Positions 57,401 through 64,000 of a DNA stretch of 64,000 bases are shown here, one piece after another. The notes under the pieces are model-generated. The model did no database searches and was not told where the DNA came from. It saw only the letters and a list, made by a program, of their open reading frames with translations. Location of the stretch: NCBI GenBank assembly GCA_964017155.1, contig OZ024860.1, positions 44,758,661-44,822,660 on the forward strand. The letters are read 5' to 3'. The stretch's first letter is position 1. Every line of letters begins with the position of its first letter. The stretch comes from Oasisia sp. SBJ-2009. Lineage: Eukaryota > Annelida > Polychaeta > Sabellida > Siboglinidae. A program made the position numbers and the translations under genes.

Positions 57401-60400
57401 TTCACTTAGAATACACACTAAATAGGTTGTATCAGGATACCTAAATCAAATATTCACACTGAATGCAATATAGATAGATTATCATGTAAAGAATCCTGTT
57501 CAGATGGTTATTTTACCTAAGTATCGCTAGATTTTGTAGTCCGTGTGCATCCACGTACAAAAAATATGACGCCAGCCAGTTACCATCAACTAATAACAGT
57601 CTTTATTAATACATATACATTCTTTTGTCCATTAAAATGACAATTGTATCATGTTTTCCCTGTATCAATAAAAAGAATTTGTCTAATGGAATGTAAAATT
57701 GTACTATGCATGCGTGCGTGCGTGTAAAAAAGTAAAACAATATAATTAGCATATGATTATGAGGTACCATTTAGTAATAAATAATTGTATTTATTACAAA
57801 TTTAATTATATTGAAAAATTCATAGACCATAACTGTGAGTAATAAGTAATAACTCACATAAAACATAGTCATTTAGCTGAATTTTCTAACTTGTTTACTC
57901 CAAAAGATAAAACCCAAAGATATATACACTGACTGAAAAAACACCAGCTAAATATATCAACAGCTGCAACTGACAATTCAGCAAATACTCTGATCCATTC
58001 CAATAAGTAAAACAACACTCAAGTTGTGACCGAGTTTGGCCATGGCCCATGCTGCAAACACCACCAACGATCCCCGCCTTCCCGTTCTACCTCCGGCCGT
58101 CGGCGCTAAGCTGTCGCCTGCAACGTATACTCCTATGCATGGCTGCGTGCTGCAGGCAATGCTATCTAACAGTGTTCGATATCCGTCTTCCCCGCCGCCC
58201 TCGGGCACCGCAGCCGGCATCGTCGCCGTCGACGCCAAGCTGTCGTCTACGGTGATTACGTACGGCTGCATTTCCATCGAAACACGCCGTTTTGCCACCG
58301 AAAAATCCCGTTTCGCACACTGATCCCGCACTTGTGCGGCTTTCCATTTCTTTCTCTGACTAAATTCAGGCAAATTTATAACGTTTGGCAGCGAAAGAAT
58401 CCACACAAACGTCGTCGAAACTGTAGTTAGGCGCCATCTTGTTTATATTCGGTAATGGCAACATGGTGAATCATGGGATACGGGCCACGCCTTATATGGA
58501 ATTATCCAGGTCACCGCAGGTCACGCACACAGCGGAACTTGCCGATGCTGAGTTTTGCTGACGTGTCACAACGGCGAACGCCAAATAAGGAAATAGTCGG
58601 TCGAATTGAGCTTGCGTTTATTAGGATTTCCCGTAAATACAGGTCAAAGGGCGGGGATGCCGTCTACGCAATCAGTTAGAGGACAGATTGGCGGTTCTAT
58701 TCGTACCAAACAACATGGCGAACGGTGAATGTACGGTGGCGTTACTAAGGTCTAAACATCGCGTATTTTTCAACAGATCCTGCGTCTTCAAAAATCAAAC
58801 GGATTTAATAATTGATAGGGGATCATTTTATTATAGCAAAAAGGTAATTTAGAGGTATGTAATTGTTATAAAAGTGAACTTTATTGATAGATGACATGCA
58901 CAAGTATTAGAAAATGGCAAAAACACGTTTTTGATATTTTTTTCGAAAAACGTCATTTGAGCTGCCGTGTCTGTCCTTAATAATCAACATCAAAATAATA
59001 TCCATTTATTATAGGGTAAATCTATATTCTGAACGGTTTCAGATGAATTGCTGGAAGTTTGGTGCCTGACATATAAATCATCTAGAATTATTAGCTTAGC
59101 ATAAAAACTTACAGACGTGTGTATAGTAATATTAATAGTATTCTTTCCGCCTAAATTGCTCAAAGGCATTTTACAAGTTTGTGAGGTCAGTTACAGCTAG
59201 GTCACCCGTATGGTCTAAACAGAGGGTGTCCGCTCCCCCTCCCAGAATTAGTCAGTCACAGTGTAGTAATTTGTAACATGAAATCTACTGTATAGAATGA
59301 AGGAAATGTTTCTTGTGGTTAACTCTGCTCACCTCAACATTATTGCCAACAAGCCTTGTTTTAAAACTGGATATTTTGTTTATCATTTGAACTTGTACAG
59401 ATGATATTTTCAAATTGTGGAAAATTTCACGAGCTTAACCTCTTAAGCCCTGAGTTTCTGAGCACCTCAACACTATGGGTTCACAAACTGTTCATTACAA
59501 TTATAAAATTACTTAATTTTAAACCAAGGAGTAAACACACTCCTTTACTTTAACATTTAATAAATATTAAATAAACAATTTAAACCAAGGTGTAGACACA
59601 CTCCTTTAACATTTAACCCTTGTCTGACCGTGTGTGACCACCACAGGCCCGTGTTACCCGTGTCCACTGACAGTCACTATCAGTTGTAACTGCAAGGTGA
59701 CCAGTGTGACCGTGCCGTGTGGGGCAGAGCGAATGACCAAGCCGCCAAGATGTAAACGACTCTGCAAGTAAGTGCAGCATTCCCACCCACCGTTACACAG
59801 ACAACACCCACCCACCGTTACACAGACAGCAGAGTTAGGAGTTAGCTAACATTTAGTGGAGATCAGCTGATCCCAATTTCCAAATTCTTGGGGCCTGTTG
59901 CAAAAACTGGTGGCGAAAGCATGTTGTATAAAACTTATTTTTATTAAATGATATTGCATCTTAGTGCACTTTTGAGGCCAATAAAGCAACCCAGTCCTAA
60001 AAAAACAACCCAGTTGCACCATTGTGACAATACATTGCTGCAATGAATTGTATATAGATGTATGTTGCTGGAAACTCAGAAATGCCCTAAGAAGCAATTT
60101 TGCTTATCACCCATATAGCAGGGATAATGCTGAATGGTGGAACTACTGCAAGGAAGTAATAGAAGTGTGAAGTTAAGGCAGAATTGTAGTTACAGTGACA
60201 AGGGCCATCAAATACAGTGGTCAGTGGTCAGTACTAGGCGACATGTCAGTGTCACATTACGTGGAGCCCCCTCACTCTCAGGACGTGTCACCGTCATATC
60301 GCAAGGAACCCCTGACTGTCAGCAAACTGTCACTGTCACATTACAACAAGCCCCTGTCAGCAAATGTCACTGTCACATTACAACAAGCCCCTGTCCGCAA

Positions 60401-63400
60401 ATGTCACTGTCACATTACAACAAGCCCCTGTCAGCAAATGTCACTGTCACATTACAACAAGCCCCTGTCAGCAAATGTCACTGTCACATTACAACAAGCC
60501 CCTGTCAGCAAATGTCACTGTCACATTACAACAAGCCCCTGTCAGCAAATGTCACTGTCACATTACAACAAGCCCCTGTCAGCAAATGTCACTGTCACAT
60601 TACAACAAGCCCCTGTCAGCAAATGTCACTGTCACATTACAACAAGCCCCTGTCAGCAAATGTCACTGTCACATTACAACAAGCCCCTGTCAGCAAATGT
60701 CACTGTCACATTACAACAAGCCCCTGTCAGCAAATGTCACTGTCACATTACAACAAGCCCCTGTCAGCAAATGTCACTGTCACATTACAACAAGCCCCTG
60801 TCAGCAAATGTCACTGTCACATTACAACAAGCCCCTGTCAGCAAATGTCACTGTCACATTACAACAAGCCCCTGTCAGCAAATGTCACTGTCACATTACA
60901 ACAAGCCCCTGTCAGCAAATGTCACTGTCACATTACAACAAGCCCCTGTCAGCAAATGTCACTGTCACATTACAACAAGCCCCTGTCAGCAAATGTCACT
61001 GTCACATTACAACAAGCCCCTGTCAGCAAATGTCACTGTCACATTACAACAAACCCCTGTCATCAAATGTCACCGTCAGCGTCACCTTGCAGGCAGCCCC
61101 CAGACTGCCACCACGAGGCGCGCCTGCCTCACCGCTGTCACTTTGGCCGGTGTCCAAGCTGTCAGCAGGTGTGTGACAAGAAGCTGCCCAACTGTGACCA
61201 TGTCTGTCCGTCCGTCTGTCACACCGCCGTGCTGACCAAGATACAGGAGAAGGTCAGTCGGTCACTCTCTAGTGACGTCATCGTCTCTGTTAGTTGCACC
61301 CTATTGGGCCGGGGGTCCTGCTAATTGTGTCACACAACCGTGGCCAGGCCCTTAGCCATAGATAACTTTTGCCGGTCTTAAATTAAAACTGTGCCTTTTA
61401 GTGTCAGTCTCAGAGAATAACTTGTGAAAACTTCTTTTTTCAGAGACAAACCAATGTAATTTGAGCCATTTACCTTATTTAATCGTTAATAATAATCTAT
61501 TTTATTTAATATAGCGCCACATCCAATTTCAAATTGTTCGTGGCGCTTTAAGTACATTAAAATCCTAAAATACAAATACACAAGAGAAGTAAAACACATA
61601 AATATACTAGTGACATATATAAACAATAAAAAAATATTAACTCATTATCCATTTGATTTGTTTCACATTCACTGATAACATTGATGGTCATTAACGTTGT
61701 CCCTAGACTTTGAACTATTAATGAATCTAGTCTAGTCTCCTGTCTCTTTAGTTGTAATTATACGTTCTGTTAAATTTGTCGGGGTTTCTTGAAGACAGAC
61801 TGTCAGGTTTTTGGCCATGCCCAGTAGGTGTATATGTATATGAAAGTTTATTCAGAACATTGTACTCAGATCTCGAACATTGTTAACAACAATAAATACA
61901 ATACAAACAGGCAAATTTAGCTACAATACTACAATATTTCAAAGGGGTACATTTGAAGTCAATGACTTTTTGTCAATTTACCCCTCACACATAATATTTA
62001 TTTAAATACTGGTTACAAATTCATATACAAAGTTTAACATAAGCAAACATCTTGACATATAATAGTAAAGAGAGATGGTCCACAACTAGATATTTCTTAA
62101 ATAAAAGATTCTTGCATTTACGTCTAAAAGCAGCAACAGTATTAACTATGTTTAAATCATTGCATAGAGAATTCCACACTGTCACTTTAGTGTGCTGCTG
62201 ACATTACAGGTGCAGCGTGCAGGGCCCTGGGAAGCGAAGCCGGAGACTCAGTTGAAAGTGCTGAACAAGCCGTGTCCGCCGTGTCAAGTCTTAGTGCCAA
62301 TGCCCTGTCTCGGAGGTCATGAGGTCAGTCTTAGTCATGTGACACCATCCATTATATTACCACGGGGCTGTTCCACCCACCAAACATCAAACACATGTAC
62401 ATTGTGTAGGTTTGTTAGTACGACTAATTATTTGTGGTTTCTGTTGTCGATTTGGGACTGTTGAACTTAATTATGAGGTGGCTGCATTGCCAAGATGATA
62501 ATAAATTTAGAGTGTATTTGACCCAATAATGATGAAGATGCTTTCCACTTTCGTGAATGTTTAAATAGTGTGCTTTAATTGTTGCTAGTAGTGTTATATA
62601 TTTTCACATTGACGTGTCTAAGAGTTGTGATATGATAAAATATAATAATAGGTAATACTAATAATAATAAAAGGAACAAAATTATGTAATACCAGTTTCA
62701 ACATAAATTGGTCAAGTGCGTAACACAAGTTCATTAAAGCTAATTATATACATGCAAAAAACTAGCATATTTCTATGTAAAGACCTATATGTGTGCGTGC
62801 GTGCATGCGTGTGTGTAAAAAGCAAGATGTGAAAAAATCTAAATTTCATAGCATCTCTAAATAGAACACATACAAAACTATGAAGTATGCAATAAGATTT
62901 GTTATATAAAATAGAAATAAGTCTAACTCTTCTAAAATACCTAGTTAAACAACTACATTTTAATTGTCATTTCAATGCATCTGTCAGTAAGCTGTGGCAA
63001 GTGGACAGGAGTGTTGTTCCTCACATGTGTTGTTCCTCACGTGTGTTGTTCCTCACATGTGTTGTTCCTCACGTGTGTTGTTCCTCACATGTGTTGTTCC
63101 TCACGTGTGTTGTTCCTCACGTGTTTTTCTTCACGTGTTTTTCCTCACGTGTGTTGTTCCTCACGTGTGTTGTTCCTCACATGTGTTGTTCCTCGCGTGT
63201 GTTGTTCCTCACATGTGTTGTTCCTCACGTGTGTTGTTCCTCACGTGTTTTTCCTCACGTGTGTTGTTCCTCACATGTGTTGTTCCTCACGTGTGTTGTT
63301 CCTCACATGTGTTGTTCCTCACGTGTGTTGTTCCTCACGTGTTTTTCCTCACGTGTTTTTCCTCACGTGTGTTGTTCCTCACATGTGTTGTTCCTCACGT

Positions 63401-64000
63401 GTGTTGTTCCTCACGTGTTTTTCCTCACGTGTTTTTCCTCACGTGTGTTGTTCCTCACATGTGTTGTTCCTCACGTGTGTTGTTCCTCACGTGTGTTGTT
63501 CCTCACGTGTTTTTCCTCACATGTGTTGTTCCTCACGTGTGTTGTTCCTCACATGTGTTGTTCCTCACGTGTGTTGTTCCTCACGTGTGTTTTTCCTCAC
63601 GTGTGTTGTTCCTCACATGTGTTGTTCCTCACGTGTGTTTTTCCTCACGTGTTTTTCCTCACGTGTGTTGTTCCTCACGTGTGTTGTTCCTCACATGTAT
63701 TTTTCCTCACGTGTGTTGTTCCTCACATGTGTTGTTCCTCACGTGTGTTGTTCCTCACATGTGTTGTTCCTCACGTGTGTTGTTCCTCACATGTGTTGTT
63801 CCTCACGTGTGTTGTTCCTCACGTGTGTTGTTCCTCACATGTGTTGTTCCTCACGTGTGTTGTTCCTCACATGTGTTGTTCCTCACATGTGTTGTTCCTC
63901 ACGTGTGTTGTTCCTCACATGTGGTCACTCTGTTGCTTCAGGTGTTCTCGATGAAGTGTTTTGAGGCGCGTGTCATGTCTTGTCACCGTCCATGTGGCCG
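39630..64000 (+). CDS. NFXL1: NF-X1-type zinc finger protein NFXL1 (3' end outside window)
   Basis: A RING/PHD-like finger precedes a long series of NF-X1 zinc fingers; the vertebrate protein is poorly characterised and ends in a membrane anchor, which would lie beyond this window. Exons: 39630-39876, 42705-42878, 50564-50676, 51188-51318, 52040-52218, 52715-52876, 53792-53892, 54255-54369, 55051-55166, 56176-56307, 56418-56508, 59647-59767, 61093-61252, 62210-62323 and 63942 to the edge. They join in phase for about 671 residues (human total 911). The N-terminus is Gly/Arg-rich ([12 protein letters not shown]), followed by an acidic patch. C166-x2-C169, C182-x2-C185, H190, C193 and C222-P-K-C225 form the RING-CH-like finger. 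The NF-X1 fingers follow, e.g. [44 protein letters not shown]. The linker RAGPWE and PCPPCQV match NFXL1 rather than NFX1. Confidence 0.95.
39914..40204. mobile_element. MITE family copy A
   Basis: Terminal inverted repeat GGCTTTATGCAGGA at the left and TCTCTACATAAAGC at the right. The body shares long blocks with copies B, C and D (ATGACCTGAAATAGGCTAC, CAATATCTATGGTTTTGGAA). Near the right end CCGTCCTAATGACGGGTGG forms an internal palindrome. In NFXL1 intron 1. Confidence 0.85.
40285..40535. mobile_element. MITE family copy B (right end lost)
   Basis: Starts GGCTTTATGTAGGATAA and shares GCCAGTCACATTTT, ATGACCTGAAATATGCTAC and ACTGACAATATCTATGATTTT with the other copies. The last recognisable block is ACCCATCCAAATG. 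It lies 80 bases after copy A in the same orientation. Confidence 0.75.
40800..42600 (+). mobile_element. 5'-truncated non-LTR retrotransposon (RTE-like)
   Basis: Only the reverse-transcriptase half is present; no endonuclease domain precedes it. The 3' end follows the stop codon closely and finishes in a GATGATGATGA stretch (42580-42590), typical of RTE-type elements, which have very short 3' UTRs ending in simple repeats. The clade is tentative. It lies in NFXL1 intron 1, sense orientation, about 100 bases before exon 2. Confidence 0.85.
40837..42543 (+). CDS. Reverse transcriptase of RTE-like retrotransposon
   Basis: A continuous frame of about 570 residues with no stop or frameshift. The order matches LINE polymerases: [69 protein letters not shown] (first catalytic Asp), [29 protein letters not shown] (catalytic FADD near 41776), [10 protein letters not shown], then a C-terminal part with RWTGHLMRM and [16 protein letters not shown]. 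It copies element RNA into DNA at the target site. The start codon used in the full element lies upstream and is missing; the ATG given is simply the first in this frame. The intact frame despite truncation implies recent insertion. Confidence 0.9.
   Translation: METFSDSKRVVARWSEHFQKLLNVPGDIDHEALDNIPQRIIKTSLDEIPTMDEMARAIAGLKDGKAPGGDGIPAEVWKHGGENMFSRLHQLITNAWEVGSVPQAWKDASIVTIYKKGDRTDCGNYRGISLLSIAGKIFARILLNRLSTHITPEVVPETQCGFRGNRSTVDMIFCLRQLQEKCIEQDRPLYMVFVDFSKAFDTVGRTGLWQLLRKYGCPEKFTTMIEALHTGMMAKVSVEGEVSESFSVTNGVKQGCVLAPTLFSIFLSAMLDEAFRDMGDGIYIQSRQNADLFNVAHFRAKTKTTRILMRELLFADDSALVAHSAEEMQKIVDAFSDASKKFGLKINIKKTEVLYQSNSTRTREEDIMVDGNKLNSVLEFTYLGSTISSDGCIDDEIQRRMAKASASFGRLRQRLWNNHHVSMRVKGKIYRAIVLSTLLYGAEAWTVYRRQVKKLHAFMMRHLRSIMRITWMDKVTNKEILERTGLPSMEDLLIRKNLRWTGHLMRMSPDRLPKQVLYSQLSSGQRKRGRPRLRFKDTIKRNLKMRDIKIDSWTSLSQQRDKWRARVK
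43206..45907 (-). pseudogene. CR1-like ORF2: endonuclease and reverse transcriptase, broken by internal deletion
   Basis: The endonuclease part begins [14 protein letters not shown] (ATG at 45907) and shows [43 protein letters not shown] and LGCSDHNQI, the standard APE motifs. The RT part carries [12 protein letters not shown], then after the break [38 protein letters not shown] and [10 protein letters not shown]. At 44460-44472 the frame runs from EEGIVPLE straight into a stop, and the next frame resumes at [14 protein letters not shown]. The conserved RT segment that normally joins them (the KKG and NYRPVSL region, some 40 residues) is absent. This is a deletion with frameshift, not a splice site. 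Confidence 0.85.
46000..47027 (-). pseudogene. CR1-like ORF1: zinc-finger and SGNH esterase protein, one frameshift
   Basis: It starts [12 protein letters not shown] (ATG at 47027). A C-x2-C plus C-x2-C pair follows ([10 protein letters not shown] and FQCLGCRKV), as in CR1 ORF1 zinc domains. A long Lys/Arg/Glu-rich linker comes next, in which the frame shifts by one base somewhere between about 46560 and 46900. The C-terminal half is a GDSL/SGNH esterase-like domain: FMGDSILRK (nucleophile Ser), VHVGTNNAD (Asn block) and DGCHLSGKG (Asp/His). ORF1 of CR1 elements binds RNA and often carries this esterase. It ends just upstream of ORF2. Confidence 0.8.
47225..47620. repeat. 203-bp tandem duplication in the putative CR1 5' UTR
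   Basis: Copy 1 is about 47225-47416 and copy 2 about 47429-47616. They share TTATTTTTAATAACAATG, GCTAGATTACCCTATTTT and CACCCACTATA. The pair lies upstream of ORF1 in element orientation, where tandem promoter monomers sit in some LINE families. Confidence 0.7.
47940..50201. mobile_element. hAT-type DNA transposon, 2262 bp, with target duplications
   Basis: Terminal inverted repeats TAGTGCTGGTTCGATACCA (47940-47958 and the exact complement at 50183-50201). They are flanked by the identical 8-bp direct repeat ATCTGATA (47932-47939 and 50202-50209), the target-duplication length of the hAT superfamily. The left end also has a perfect 31-bp inverted repeat (47951-47981 / 48011-48041). No intact transposase is present. 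A short frame near 48706 ([15 protein letters not shown], then WQFSN) and another at 48841-49098 may be relics of its N-terminal BED-finger region. It is probably non-autonomous. Confidence 0.85.
48053..48199. repeat. (TTCGATACC)n satellite inside the hAT element
   Basis: About 16 nearly perfect 9-bp units. The unit equals the TTCGATACC at positions 10-18 of the element's terminal repeat. It is open in all frames and is not a gene. Confidence 0.97.
51754..51980. mobile_element. MITE family copy C
   Basis: GGGTTTTATGCAGGACC at the left and GGTCTCTGCATTAAGC at the right form the inverted termini. The body matches copy A (ATGTTTTGGTGGACACA, TATCTATGGTTTTGGAA), with an internal deletion removing the ATGACCTGAAAT part. 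In NFXL1 intron 4, ending 59 bases before exon 5. Confidence 0.85.
52475..52556. repeat. CA-rich microsatellite
   Basis: CA repeats interrupted by CATGCATG in NFXL1 intron 5. Confidence 0.9.
54390..54432. repeat. (AT)n microsatellite
   Basis: About 20 TA units starting 21 bases after the NFXL1 exon 8 donor. Confidence 0.95.
56671..58976. mobile_element. Candidate TTAA-flanked DNA element in NFXL1 intron 11
   Basis: Both ends abut TTAA (56667-56670 and 58977-58980). Read inwards, the left end is GGAGTTACGGGACACGACC and the right end GGACAGACACGGCAGC, sharing GGA and ACACG. T-rich strings ending GAAAAACAC or CGAAAAAAATATC follow on both sides. TTAA targets are used by piggyBac and Kolobok elements. 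The terminal similarity is weak and no transposase was found, so this is tentative. A GC-rich island lies inside (58030-58740). Confidence 0.35.
58431..58720. promoter_or_regulatory. GC-rich island with divergent ATGs and YY1-like motif
   Basis: On the minus strand AAGATGGCGCC (58431-58441) is a YY1-type motif overlapping an ATG at 58436. On the plus strand ACAACATGGCGAACGG puts an ATG at 58715 that opens 45 codons and is followed by a possible donor (AAAAAG|gtaatt, near 58850). A longer minus-strand frame (58406-57978) has no known domain. The island stands out from the AT-rich intron and looks like a divergent promoter. Confidence 0.35.
60322..61069 (+). repeat. 37-bp minisatellite, about 20 copies
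   Basis: The unit contains TGTCACTGTCACATTACAAC and AAGCCCCTGTCAGCAAA. Copies are almost identical; the outermost have single changes. Because 37 is not a multiple of three and the unit lacks stops in any forward frame, all three forward frames stay open for 270 to 396 codons. It ends 24 bases before NFXL1 exon 13. Confidence 0.97.
61325..62209. other. NFXL1 intron 13
   Basis: No gene. Strings such as GTTTATTCAGAACATTG (61845) and AATAAATACAATACAAACAG resemble tails of LINE/SINE elements on the minus strand, but no body is recognisable. Confidence 0.4.
63016..63925 (+). repeat. 15-18-bp minisatellite of E-box motifs, more than 50 units
   Basis: The units are GTTGTTCCTCACGTGT or GTTGTTCCTCACATGT, with shorter GTTTTTCCTCACGT variants. 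By hand count about 37 units carry CACGTG and 20 CACATG, often alternating. All frames are open, so apparent long proteins here are artefacts. It ends 16 bases before NFXL1 exon 15 (63942). Confidence 0.97.

Noticed and set aside
57978..58406. A 142-codon minus-strand frame in the GC-rich island
   Set aside because: No recognised domain, and its proposed start is not the ATG with the best context; described only as part of the island.
60134..61324. A 396-codon frame as an independent protein gene
   Set aside because: Most of it is the 37-bp minisatellite; its only conserved part is NFXL1 exon 13. Kept as an exonisation finding instead.
60322..63925. Possible CRISPR-like arrays
   Set aside because: Units are head-to-tail with no unique spacers, inside introns of an animal gene.
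62899..63964. Two frames over 320 codons rich in Cys, Ser, Val and Phe
   Set aside because: Translations of the E-box minisatellite in two frames, ending in NFXL1 exon 15 out of its frame.

Overview
This 64 kb window is animal nuclear DNA. Every gene is split by GT-AG introns, coding exons are GC-rich against AT-rich introns and intergenic DNA, and the products are conserved animal proteins. Interspersed elements are abundant: tRNA-headed SINEs, CR1-like and RTE-like LINEs, a hAT transposon and MITEs. The LINE and SINE types and the UBE3A/NFXL1 proteins suggest a marine invertebrate, perhaps a lophotrochozoan such as a mollusc. That placement is a weak inference.

Layout: 1-2.4 kb is a regulatory-looking stretch with a 243-bp tandem duplication and a heat-shock-element-like motif. 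2.4-4.2 kb (minus) is a decayed, intronless-looking copy of a gene for an extracellular LamG/EGF/vWD-type protein, with several stops and frameshifts. 6.8-7.5 kb (plus) is UQCRQ (respiratory complex III). 10.6-12.6 kb (minus) is COMMD8. It lies head-to-head, 219 bp apart, with AGK (12.8-22.1 kb, plus, 14 coding exons, mitochondrial acylglycerol kinase). AGK converges on UBE3A (26.0-38.5 kb, minus, 11 coding exons, HECT ubiquitin ligase). UBE3A is head-to-head with NFXL1 (39.6 kb to beyond the right edge, plus, 15 coding exons visible, NF-X1-type zinc-finger protein). I rebuilt the exons by hand from splice sites and phase, and all phases close.

The genes are unrelated housekeeping genes and do not form one pathway, although AGK and UQCRQ products both act at the mitochondrial inner membrane. 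NFXL1 introns hold most of the mobile DNA: an RTE-like LINE and two MITEs in intron 1; a CR1-like LINE (damaged by an internal deletion) and a complete 2.26-kb hAT-type element with 8-bp target duplications in intron 2; a TTAA-flanked candidate element in intron 11; and two large minisatellites ending just before the acceptors of exons 13 and 15.

I see no unknown multi-gene system. The least ordinary signals are structural: duplications that copied splice sites (UBE3A AZUL-exon acceptor four times; an AGK donor copied in an identical 107-bp block; a 0.42-kb UBE3A intron block repeated downstream of the gene), an approximately 0.9-kb array of E-box motifs, a hAT element whose terminal motif has grown into a satellite, and a four-copy MITE family.
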